DNA from: Streptomyces sp. Go-475
GTDB lineage: Bacteria; Actinomycetota; Actinomycetes; Streptomycetales; Streptomycetaceae
Length of the DNA: 64,000 nt
Assembly: GCF_003330845.1 (NCBI RefSeq)
Contig: NZ_CP026121.1
Span: forward strand, 8,041,501 to 8,105,500
Direction of reading: 5' to 3'
Position 1 is the first letter of the stretch; every line of letters starts with the position of its first letter. The notes beneath the pieces were generated by a model. The model had not been told where the DNA came from, ran no database searches, and worked only from the letters and a program-made list of their open reading frames with translations. This document shows, in pieces, positions 51,259 through 59,188 of the stretch. The translations under genes and the position numbers were made by a program.

Positions 51259-52956
51259 CTAGCGGGGGGCCGGGCCGCTCGACTCTCGCGGAACGATGTG
51301 GAACAGCTCGGCGACATCGGCCACCGGCGCGGGCTCGTCGCGCAGGAGGGCGAGCAGCGACAGCATCGCCCGGCGGCCGACCTCCTCCTTGTCCATGTGC
51401 ACCGTCGAGATGGCCGGCGAGAAGTACCGGGTGAACTCCTCGTCGTCCCAGCCGAAGACGCTCACGTCCTCCGGCACGCGCGTGCCGCGGTCCTGGAAGC
51501 CGCGGATCACGCCCATGGCGACGTAGTCGTTGGCGGCGAGCACGGCCGTCACGCCGGAGTCGGCGGGCAGGTCCCGGGCGGCCTCGTACCCGGAGCGCAT
51601 CGACCAGTCCCCGTCGACGACGCCGTAGGACTCGAGGCCCAGGCGCTCGATCGCCTCCACGTAGACCGCCCGGCGGTTGCGCGCGGAGGCCCACTCCTGC
51701 GAGCCGGCGACGTGGAGGAACCGGCGATGTCCCTGGTCGGCGAGGTGACGCAGGATCTGCTCGGCGGGCCGGCCGTCGGCCAGCCGTCCCCGGGCGTGCA
51801 GATCGTCGTCGTACTCGCCCAGCACCACCACGGGCCGCTGCCCGGCACCTGGGTCGCCAGCGAGGTCCCCCAGCGGCACCAGCGACAGCGCACCGTCCGC
51901 CTGCCGGGAGTCCAGCAGGGACAGCACGCTCCGCGCACGCCGCGACTCCCCGCCCTGCAGGCCTATGACGTCCGTCAGGTAGCCGGCCTCGTGCGCGGCG
52001 GCCGAAGCGCCCCTCAACAGGGGGATGGGAACGAAGCCGCTCAGTTCGGGCAGCACGATCGTGATCCGGTGGGACCGCCGGGTGCGCATCGAGCGCGCCA
52101 CGAGGTTGGGCCGGTAGTCCAGCTCGGCCACGGCCCGCTCGATCCTCGCCCGCGTCGTCGGCCGCATGCCGCTGTCGTTCTTCAGGTACCGGGAAACGGT
52201 CTGATGCGACACCCCGGCCCGCTCGGCGACCTCCCAGATGGTCGCCCGCTTCCCCTGCGAGCCGCCTGTCCTGGTGGCGGCCCGGGCGGCCTTCCTCGCG
52301 CGCAGGGGGCGTCCCGCGCGCTCGCACAGGAACTCCAGCAGCTCCGCACCGGACGCCTGCGCGGGCAGGCCGTAGGCAGCGGCGAAGGGACCGACCCGCG
52401 CCGCCAGGTCGTCGACACGCACCAGGTCACGGGAGACTGCTTCGGCGAGGACCGTGCCCACGCGGACGGCGTCGGCACGGGCGTCGAGCAGGTCGACGAC
52501 GGTGCGCGGCACCGTGGTGACGGGCAGGCCGTCGACGACGGTGATGTCGTCGGCATCCACGCGCCCGCGGTGCAGCACGACGGTCTCGTCACGAGTGGTA
52601 CGGCGTGACGAGACCGTCAGCTCGACAGGATCGGCGGGCCGGTCGCCCAGGCCGTGCACCGCACACGCGGAGGCGTGGGAGACGACGCCCGCCCCGGGGC
52701 CCTCGATGCCGCGGTCCGGCGCCGGCGTCCTGGGATCCAGCCGCAGCCACGCGACCTTGATCCCTAGGTGCTCCGGCGGGGGAGAGGCCAGGAGGCGGTA
52801 CACGCCGTGACCGACGCTCTCCAGCAGCCCCGCCCGCTCCAGCCTCAGGAGCTGCACGCCCCGCACGCCGTCCAGCTTCGCCTGGGCGGTGGTCACCAGG
52901 CCCCACTGATCGGCGGCCCGTGCCTCCAGCACCTTCAACACGTCGGCCCGACCCAT
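51259..52956 (-). CDS. AbiEi-type antitoxin module fused to a LacI-family regulator
   Basis: 565 residues with two recognisable proteins in one frame. Residues 1-~212 match type IV AbiEi antitoxins: a winged helix (QWGLVTTAQA, LERAGLLESVGHGVYRLL) and the second domain (VVSHASACAVHGLGD, TVVLHRGRVDADDITVVDGL, TTVPRTVVDLL). After a 25-residue basic linker, residues ~237-565 are a complete LacI regulator: HTH TIWEVAERAGVSHQTVSRYL, hinge YRPNLVARSMRTRR, and a periplasmic-binding-like domain ending in IVPRESSG. The ATG has no RBS, and an extended -10 (TGtAATGAT) ends six bases before it, suggesting a leaderless message. No AbiEii-like toxin gene is adjacent. The DNA-binding part is nearly identical to the LacI protein encoded at 57541, so both should read GTGAACGWTCAC. 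Confidence 0.85.
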   Translation of the reverse strand: MGRADVLKVLEARAADQWGLVTTAQAKLDGVRGVQLLRLERAGLLESVGHGVYRLLASPPPEHLGIKVAWLRLDPRTPAPDRGIEGPGAGVVSHASACAVHGLGDRPADPVELTVSSRRTTRDETVVLHRGRVDADDITVVDGLPVTTVPRTVVDLLDARADAVRVGTVLAEAVSRDLVRVDDLAARVGPFAAAYGLPAQASGAELLEFLCERAGRPLRARKAARAATRTGGSQGKRATIWEVAERAGVSHQTVSRYLKNDSGMRPTTRARIERAVAELDYRPNLVARSMRTRRSHRITIVLPELSGFVPIPLLRGASAAAHEAGYLTDVIGLQGGESRRARSVLSLLDSRQADGALSLVPLGDLAGDPGAGQRPVVVLGEYDDDLHARGRLADGRPAEQILRHLADQGHRRFLHVAGSQEWASARNRRAVYVEAIERLGLESYGVVDGDWSMRSGYEAARDLPADSGVTAVLAANDYVAMGVIRGFQDRGTRVPEDVSVFGWDDEEFTRYFSPAISTVHMDKEEVGRRAMLSLLALLRDEPAPVADVAELFHIVPRESSGPAPR

Positions 52957-53000
52957 GCAGCAATCATTACACAGGCGTCGTGCGTCGAAAATTTCAGTAC

Positions 53001-53110
53001 GCGAGGGCGTGGGGCCCGCCGCCGAGACACCAGGAGGGCGTGGGACCCGCGAGACGCCAGGAGGGCGTGCCGCCTCCCTGTGACGGACGAGGAAGCGTCA
53101 CGCCCTCCTG
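53001..53110 (-). terminator. Hairpin terminator with short tandem repeats after the glycoside hydrolase
   Basis: A perfect 12-bp inverted repeat (53058-53069 with 53099-53110, 29-nt loop) lies 33 bp beyond the glycoside hydrolase stop. The left arm belongs to a 27-30 bp direct repeat present about 2.5 times (copies at 53001, 53031 and 53058, core AGGGCGTG). It separates the hydrolase from the AbiEi-LacI gene. Confidence 0.55.
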
Positions 53111-53142
53111 ATCGGATGCCCCCGCCACGCAGGGGCCGCCGG

Positions 53143-55143
53143 CTACCTCGGCTGGAATTCCCAGACCGTGCTCGCGTCCTGCGTTCCCGTGTTCCACTTC
53201 GCCTCACCCGCGGAGTTCCCGTACAGGTACGCCCTTCCCGTGTGGGTGTTCCTGACGCGGAGCCCGCCTGCCCCGACCCCTTCCAGGTTCCAGAGCGAGG
53301 CGTCCGAGACAGCGCCGGTGTTCCAGATGACGTTGTTGTCGGTGGCGCTGGTCTCCAGATAGAAGCGTCCCGTTCGCACGTTCCTGATGGTCCAGGATCC
53401 GGAGGAGTCCTTGGCGACGATCCAGTCCTGGTCGTCGTAGGTGGTCGCGGCCGCGACGATGACCGCGCCGTTCGCGTCGGTGTCGAGGTACGCGCCCGAG
53501 GACGTGTTCCTCAGCTTGTACCGCGCGCCGCTGACGAGGTAGGCGACCCGCACGCACTCGCCGGCCGCCAGGGCGACGACGGTGTCCCCGGACACCGTGC
53601 TGTACGTCTTGGTGCCGGACTTCACCCAGGTGTCGTTCGCGTCGTACCGGCCGATTTCGACGGACCGGACGACGCCGATGGTTCCCGGCAGGGTGAACGT
53701 GGCCTGGGTCGTGGTGGCGAAAGCGAACTCGGCCGCACCGCGCCTGACGCCGAATGCCTGCGCACCGCTCGATGTCGTAAACGTGATGTTGACGCCGCCC
53801 ACCGGCTTGGTGGTGGTGGTGCTGGCGGTCGCGCTCCGGTTGAAGGTCTGCAGGTCGGTTCCGCCGCGTTCCACCGGAGACTTGCTGGCGAGATCCCGGT
53901 GGATCTTGTTCAGCACGTGGTTGAGTCGGGCGACCTTGTCCGACACGGCCTTGCGGGTCACCACCTTGGTCGTGCTGTTGAAGTCGTACAAGCCGTAGTT
54001 GCTGCTGCCCGTGCTGGAGTCCGGGTCCAGGGCGGCGTACAGATTGAAGGCGCTGTTGCCGGCGATGCCGTTGAACTTCTCGACGTCCGCCGCCGGGGTC
54101 CCGCCGAAGTTCTCCATGATCATGGGGAAGTTCTTCCCCTGGGCCCAGACGGCGTCGCTCCCGTAGTTGTAGAGCGTGTCGAGGCCCGTGGTGTAAGGGT
54201 CCTTCCCGAAGAAGTCGATGGCCGACCTCCCCTGGGCCCGGAGGGCCTCGTTCTCGGCGACCGGCACCGTGTCGCCGCTGCCCGCGATGTTGACCCGGGT
54301 GTACACCGAGTAGTCCGACTGCTTGATCACCTGCCCCAGCTGGGTCAGGTAGTTCAGGAGCACGTCCTTGCGGAACTTCGTCGCGTCGGTGTACCCGCCG
54401 CTGTTCCAGAGGTCGGTGCTGTAGGTGCTGTAGCTCCGGTCGATGGACGAGCCGCCCTGCTGCTTCGCCACGTTCGGTTCGTTCAGCACCTGGATGCCGA
54501 CGACGGTGTGAGCGGTGTCGGCGGACGCGAGGTGCGCCATGAGCCGGCCGAGCACGAACTTCTCCCTGGCGAGCAGGTTCGGATCGGTCTTGTCCAGGAG
54601 GGGGTTGCCGTTCAGGGTCAGCCTGGTGCCGTCGGACCTCACCACGAACTGGTAGTCGTTCATCACGTAGGCCGGCATCCGGGCCGGCATGGACGAACCG
54701 GTCGATTCATGGCCGAACCACAACAGTTCCAGCTTGAGGCCGTACTCCCCGCACCAGGCCAGGTACCGGTCGATGTCGGTCCAGTCGAAGACGTCCTTCG
54801 AGGTCTCGACCTTCGACCACCAGATCGGGATGTTGACCACGTTGAACCCGTCGTCGCGGATCATCCCGAGCACCGGCTTCAACTGGGCGTCCGTCCAGCC
54901 GAACGTGTACTTGTGCTTCTCGTACCGGAACTGGACGCCGCTGTGGTAGAAGGGCTTCCCGTCGACCATCAGCACGATCTTGTCGTAGGTGGACCTCGAC
55001 GTGTCGACGGAGGACACCACGGTGCCGGCCGCGGCGGCCCGCGGGAGACCGCCGCCGAGGTTCAGCGCCATGCCCCCGAGGGCTGCCGCCCCGCTCGTGG
55101 CGAGGAATCGACGGCGCGACCAAGGGCCGGTGTTCGACTTCAT
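53143..55143 (-). CDS. Tat-exported clan GH-A glycoside hydrolase (beta-galactosidase-like) with C-terminal lectin-like domain
   Basis: 666 residues. A twin-arginine signal (SRRRFLATSGAAAL, residues 9-22) is followed by a (beta/alpha)8 domain with the acid/base Glu in VLNEPNV (about 222) and the nucleophile Glu in MIMENFGG (about 344). This suits GH42/GH35/DUF4978-type enzymes. The last ~130 residues (YKLRNTSSGAYLDTD, IRNVRTGRFYLE, RNTHTGRAYLYGN) form a three-repeat ricin-like beta-trefoil. It is probably secreted to cut a plant or microbial galactoside polymer. It is a single gene with a LacI operator 38 bp upstream of its ATG and a terminator hairpin downstream. Confidence 0.87.
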   Translation of the reverse strand: MKSNTGPWSRRRFLATSGAAALGGMALNLGGGLPRAAAAGTVVSSVDTSRSTYDKIVLMVDGKPFYHSGVQFRYEKHKYTFGWTDAQLKPVLGMIRDDGFNVVNIPIWWSKVETSKDVFDWTDIDRYLAWCGEYGLKLELLWFGHESTGSSMPARMPAYVMNDYQFVVRSDGTRLTLNGNPLLDKTDPNLLAREKFVLGRLMAHLASADTAHTVVGIQVLNEPNVAKQQGGSSIDRSYSTYSTDLWNSGGYTDATKFRKDVLLNYLTQLGQVIKQSDYSVYTRVNIAGSGDTVPVAENEALRAQGRSAIDFFGKDPYTTGLDTLYNYGSDAVWAQGKNFPMIMENFGGTPAADVEKFNGIAGNSAFNLYAALDPDSSTGSSNYGLYDFNSTTKVVTRKAVSDKVARLNHVLNKIHRDLASKSPVERGGTDLQTFNRSATASTTTTKPVGGVNITFTTSSGAQAFGVRRGAAEFAFATTTQATFTLPGTIGVVRSVEIGRYDANDTWVKSGTKTYSTVSGDTVVALAAGECVRVAYLVSGARYKLRNTSSGAYLDTDANGAVIVAAATTYDDQDWIVAKDSSGSWTIRNVRTGRFYLETSATDNNVIWNTGAVSDASLWNLEGVGAGGLRVRNTHTGRAYLYGNSAGEAKWNTGTQDASTVWEFQPR

Positions 55144-55180
55144 TGCACTACCTCCGTGTCAGGTGAACGTGTGCCGGATA

Positions 55181-55192
55181 GTGAACGATCAC
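55181..55192. promoter_or_regulatory. LacI-type operator of the glycoside hydrolase
   Basis: GTGAACGATCAC. On the minus strand it is followed directly by TATCCG (a weak -10), the same operator/-10 contact as at 51125 and 55443, but no good -35 is visible. Half-sites GTGAACG occur at 55163, 55352 and 55420. The 464-bp intergenic region 55144-55607 holds only regulatory sequence. Confidence 0.65.
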
Positions 55193-55442
55193 GATCAGGG
55201 GCTTCGATGGCGCCCGTCAGGAACCTTCGAGGCAGGGGTGTCGGGCGAGCGCGATCAAGTCGACAGGCGACGGCGCGGCCCTGGCGATCAGCGGTTGACT
55301 GAAGCCGGGTGGCGCACATAAGACTGGCTGGGACGCGTGTGTGTCAATGGTGTGAACGAGATGAGTTCCGCAGCGTCCGTCGCAGGTCGGCTCGTCTCGA
55401 AAGGGTTTCGGCGCAGCAGGTGAACGAGCGCGCGCAGACATC

Positions 55443-55472
55443 TTGACCGCCATGGTGAACGATCACTATCTT
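55443..55472 (+). promoter_or_regulatory. Promoter with embedded LacI operator for the GDSL esterase
   Basis: TTGACC (55443-55448), an 18-bp spacer ending in the operator GTGAACGATCAC (55455-55466), and TATCTT (55467-55472). The geometry equals the promoter at 51125-51154, read on the other strand. Confidence 0.75.
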
Positions 55473-55607
55473 GCCCGTGCAGTCGTCGGAACCTCACCTT
55501 CCCGGTGGTTCGTGGCTTTCTGTGACGCCTTCGAGCTGACGCCACGGCCTGGGACCTCTCTCCCCGCCGGGCACCGGTCGGCATCACCAGAGATCAAGGG
55601 AGATCAC

Positions 55608-57407
55608 GTGTATACGGTCATGCGCAGATGGGGCATACGGCCCCGAAGATGGGCCGGCCCCCTGCTCGCCGGGTTCCTGGTGGTCCCGGCCCTCCTCGTC
55701 CCTCCGGCCGCCTCGGCCGCCGAAACCCCGGGTGCGACGCTGATCAACGAGACGTTCGACGCGCAGACGGACCCGGCGAACTTCGGTTTCCCGACCGGGG
55801 CGGCCATCGGCAACGGCGTACTGAGCATCACGAAGGGCATGCCCAACTACTCGACGTCCGTGCGGCCCTTCGCGTCGTCCGTCACGCAGGAGAAGACGCT
55901 CGACCTGCGCTTCGACTGGAAGACGGACATCGCCAGCACCGGGATGAAGACCGGCCTGGAACTGCGTGACAACGCCGGACACCTCGTCTTCGGGCTGGCC
56001 GCGACGGCGGCGGAACTCCGCTACGCCGTGACCGGCCCCGACTCGGACTCCACCGCCGCCCCGGACGCGCTCAATCCCACCTGGACCAGGATCGGCTTCG
56101 ACCGGACCAAGTGGTACACGGTCGATCTGCACATGGACTTCACCCTCCGCAAGGTCCAGTACACGATCACCAGCAAGGAGTCCGCGCCGGTCGTCCTGGC
56201 CTCCGCCACGGGCAGCATCACGGGGACCGGCCTGGCGAAGTTCGTCGCCTGCAACTACTACGGAACCGGCGTGCAGTCGATCGACAACTTCCGGCTGACC
56301 CGCCCCGCGAACTCCGCCTACGGAAGCCTGGCCGGCTCCTCCGTCTACGCCTTCGGCGACAGCATCGTCTACGGGCACAAGTACTCGCGCGGCTTCATGA
56401 ACTTCCTCGCCGAACGTGAGGGCATGACGCTGACGAAGTACGCGGTGAACGGCGCGACCGTGGGGCCGACCAGCAACCAGATCCTCACCCAGGTGCAGAA
56501 CGCCAACGCACAGGCGCCCGACTACGTCGTCTTCGACGGTGGCACGAACGACGCCATCCAGATCCACGACGACCACACCTACACGGTCGGCACCGTCAGC
56601 GCCTCCCAGGACCCCGCCACGTTCGACACCGGCACGTACGCCGGATCGCTCGAGACCACCATCCGCACGATGCGGCAGAAGTGGCCGTCCGCCCAGCTGG
56701 TGTACGTGGCCGCCCACAAGATGGGCTCGCGGGACTGGGACACCCAGCTCGCCCTGCGGCAGGTGTACCTGCAGGCAGCCCAGAAGTGGGGCGTGGCGGT
56801 GGCCGACGTCTTCGCGGACACCTCCCTCGACACACGCGTCGACGCGCAGCGGGTGGCGTACACGTTCGACGACCTCGTCAACACCTTCCCGGGCAGTGGC
56901 GGCACCGGTACGCACCCGAACATCGCCGGCATCAACTCCTTCTTCCTGCCGGTCGTCACATCGGCACTGTCCCAGCTCGCCGACACGACCACGCTCAAGG
57001 CGCGGCACTCGGGCAAGTGCGCCGATGTGGCCGGCTCTTCGACCGCCGCCGGAGCCGAGGTGCAGCAGTGGAGCTGCTCGGGCGGCGACAGCCAGAAGTG
57101 GCAGCTGCACTCGGTCGGCGGGGGCTACTACCAGATCCTCAACGGCAACTCCGGCCGGTGCCTGGACGTGGCCGGCTCCTCCACGGCCGACCAGGCCGGG
57201 ATCGTCCAGCAGACCTGCGACGGCCGCACCAGCCAGCAGTGGCGGCTGAGCGACACCGGCACCGGCTACTTCGAGATCGTCGCCCGTCACTCCGGGAAAT
57301 GCCTCGACGTGGAGTCGGCCTTCACCGCGGACGGCACTCGCCTGCTCCAGTACACCTGCTGGGACAGCGAGTTGCACAAGAACCAGCACTGGAGTCTCCA
57401 GCTGTGA
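55608..57407 (+). CDS. Secreted GDSL esterase with ricin-type carbohydrate-binding domain
   Basis: 599 residues from a GTG preceded by GGGAG at five bases. A signal peptide (basic RRWGIRPRRW, then LLAGFLVVPALLV, ending near ASAAE) leads into a ~200-residue concanavalin-like beta domain (LINETFDAQTDPANFGF). Next is an SGNH/GDSL esterase with block I YAFGDSIVYGHK, VFDGGTNDA (block III) and GTHPNIAGI (block V with His). The last ~130 residues are a ricin-type trefoil with three repeats (GKCADVAGSS, GRCLDVAGSS, GKCLDVESA) and QxW-like motifs. It probably deacetylates a polysaccharide outside the cell. The operator at its promoter places it in the LacI regulon. Confidence 0.9.
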   Translation: MYTVMRRWGIRPRRWAGPLLAGFLVVPALLVPPAASAAETPGATLINETFDAQTDPANFGFPTGAAIGNGVLSITKGMPNYSTSVRPFASSVTQEKTLDLRFDWKTDIASTGMKTGLELRDNAGHLVFGLAATAAELRYAVTGPDSDSTAAPDALNPTWTRIGFDRTKWYTVDLHMDFTLRKVQYTITSKESAPVVLASATGSITGTGLAKFVACNYYGTGVQSIDNFRLTRPANSAYGSLAGSSVYAFGDSIVYGHKYSRGFMNFLAEREGMTLTKYAVNGATVGPTSNQILTQVQNANAQAPDYVVFDGGTNDAIQIHDDHTYTVGTVSASQDPATFDTGTYAGSLETTIRTMRQKWPSAQLVYVAAHKMGSRDWDTQLALRQVYLQAAQKWGVAVADVFADTSLDTRVDAQRVAYTFDDLVNTFPGSGGTGTHPNIAGINSFFLPVVTSALSQLADTTTLKARHSGKCADVAGSSTAAGAEVQQWSCSGGDSQKWQLHSVGGGYYQILNGNSGRCLDVAGSSTADQAGIVQQTCDGRTSQQWRLSDTGTGYFEIVARHSGKCLDVESAFTADGTRLLQYTCWDSELHKNQHWSLQL

Positions 57408-57422
57408 CACACGGGATCCGTA

Positions 57423-57463
57423 CCGCCGGGCGATCACCGGAGCAGCGGTGCTCGCCCCGGCGG
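57423..57463 (+). terminator. Hairpin terminator after the GDSL esterase
   Basis: A long stem (CCGCC, GGGCG and CACCG paired with CGGTG, CGCCC and GGCGG) with one bulged C, a 2x2 mismatch and a short loop, 16 nt after the stop. Confidence 0.65.
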
Positions 57464-57540
57464 GACGGGAAAGTGCCGACGGGACGACCAGAGCTCAGGA
57501 AAAAGGCTGCCTCGGCCTGCCCGGCACTAAAGTACTGGGC

Positions 57541-58644
57541 ATGCGGGGCGGAGAGAGGCGGCGGGGGCAGACTGTGGACACAGAGAAGATGCCGGAGCGA
57601 TCTGATCCGGACGCGCAGCCGTCGAAGCCTCCGAAGAGGAAGCGTCCCACCATCCTCGACGTCGCGGCGCACGCGGGTGTGTCGCATCAGACCGTCTCCC
57701 GCTTCCTGCGGGGCAACGGCGGGATGAAGCCGCAGACGGTGGCCCGCATCGAGCAGGCGGTCGCCGAGCTGGACTACCGGCCCAATCTGGTCGCGCGGTC
57801 GATGCGCACCCGCAAGTCGAACCGCATCACCGTGGTCCTGCCGACCATGACGACCTTCGTGCCCTCGCAGATCCTGCGCGGAGCGTCCGCGGAGGCGCAG
57901 GCGGCCGGTTACATGCTGGACATCGTCGGTCTGGAAGGCGACGAACAAGTCCGGGGAGACCGTGTCCGTGCCCTGCTCGACTCCGGTCAGGCCGATGGAG
58001 TGCTGACCTTCACGCCCATCGGAGATGTCCAGAAACTCGGGCTCGAGCACACGCCCACCGTGGTCATCGGCGAGTACGACGACCAGATGCGCTCCCACGG
58101 CATCACGGCCGACGGTGAACCGGCCGCCAAGATCATCGACTACCTCGCCTCCATAGGCCACCGGCGCTTCGTCCACGTCGCCGGCAGCACGGACTGGATG
58201 TCGGCACGCAAGCGACGCGAGGTCTACCTGCGGACCATCGCCGAGCGCGGCCTGGAGAACTATGCCGTCATCGACGGCGACTGGTCCGTGCGGTCCGGAT
58301 ACGACGCGGCCCAGAGCCTGTCGGCGGATTCCGGCGTCACCGCGGTTCTCGCCGCGAACGACGACGTCGCCATGGGCGTGATCCGCGGGTTCCAGGACCG
58401 CGGCTGGCGTGTTCCGGACGATGTGAGTGTATTCGGCTGGGACAACCACGAGTTCACCGCGTACTTCAACCCGTCCATCTCCACCGTGGACCTCGACCGC
58501 GAAGCCATGGGCCGGCAGGCCATGAAGGCCCTGCTCGCCCGCATCCGCCAGGAGGCGGAGCCGGAGATCCACCTCGACCTCAACTCCCGCCTGGTGCTGC
58601 GCGAGTCGAGCGGACCGGCGAGGAACGGCCACTCCGTCCGCTAG
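57541..58644 (+). CDS. LacI-family transcriptional regulator of the sugar locus
   Basis: 367 residues. The HTH TILDVAAHAGVSHQTVSRFL lies at about 37-56 and the hinge YRPNLVARSMRTRK at about 79-92, followed by a sugar-binding domain ending in LVLRESSG. The DNA-reading helix (SHQTVSR) and hinge are the same as in the AbiEi-LacI fusion encoded at 51259. The ATG lacks an RBS but TAAAGT lies exactly seven bases before it, suggesting leaderless expression; a GTG 11 codons later is an alternative. It lies between the GDSL gene and the ABC importer and should repress both through GTGAACGWTCAC. Confidence 0.9.
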   Translation: MRGGERRRGQTVDTEKMPERSDPDAQPSKPPKRKRPTILDVAAHAGVSHQTVSRFLRGNGGMKPQTVARIEQAVAELDYRPNLVARSMRTRKSNRITVVLPTMTTFVPSQILRGASAEAQAAGYMLDIVGLEGDEQVRGDRVRALLDSGQADGVLTFTPIGDVQKLGLEHTPTVVIGEYDDQMRSHGITADGEPAAKIIDYLASIGHRRFVHVAGSTDWMSARKRREVYLRTIAERGLENYAVIDGDWSVRSGYDAAQSLSADSGVTAVLAANDDVAMGVIRGFQDRGWRVPDDVSVFGWDNHEFTAYFNPSISTVDLDREAMGRQAMKALLARIRQEAEPEIHLDLNSRLVLRESSGPARNGHSVR

Positions 58645-58822
58645 GACGGCCCACCCCACCCGCACCAGAACACCCCGGCGTTCGCCGAACGGGCACCCCT
58701 GTGTCCTGTCCGCACCCGGTCCCGACGCGGTCGCGGCGGCGTGCTCGCGCGCCCCGTCACCCCGCTGTACGGGCCGGAACCGGTGAACTGCCACCAAGTG
58801 CTCAAGCGTTACGTACAGAGCC

Positions 58823-58870
58823 TTGACCGAAATCTCGTCCGTTACTACGCTCACCGCAGTGAACGTTCAC
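58823..58870 (+). promoter_or_regulatory. Promoter and perfect LacI operator of the ABC importer operon
   Basis: TTGACC (58823-58828), a 17-bp spacer and TACGCT (58846-58851). The perfect palindrome GTGAACGTTCAC (58859-58870) begins seven bases after the -10, so it covers the start point. A reversed half-site CGTTCAC lies at 58964. The leader to the ATG at 59189 is about 330 nt with no gene. Confidence 0.75.
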
Positions 58871-59188
58871 TATCGCTGACGTCACCCGGATCCCAACTCG
58901 GCGCGAAGCTGACGGTCAACCCGGCGCAGCAACTCGGCACACCGAGAACAAGGTTCAAGCGCACGTTCACAGCAATCCATGTCAGAGCCGCAGTAGTCCG
59001 CCCGAAGTCCGACGACTCGGAGCGGGCGCCCCCGGACCGCGGGTGCCTCTCGCGGGCCGGAGAACAGCCGAGTTGTGCAGCCCCCTCGCCGCGTGGCGAG
59101 ACGGACCGCGCCGGAAGCCGGCTTCCTGACACGACGGATCCCCCGTCTGGGCGCACCGCCCACACACGGCAGCAGAGGAGCCCTCAAC

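Noticed and set aside
50943..53142. Search for an AbiEii toxin partner next to the AbiEi-LacI fusion
   Set aside because: The flanks (50943-51258 and 52957-53142) contain only operators, promoters and a terminator; no nucleotidyltransferase frame is present.
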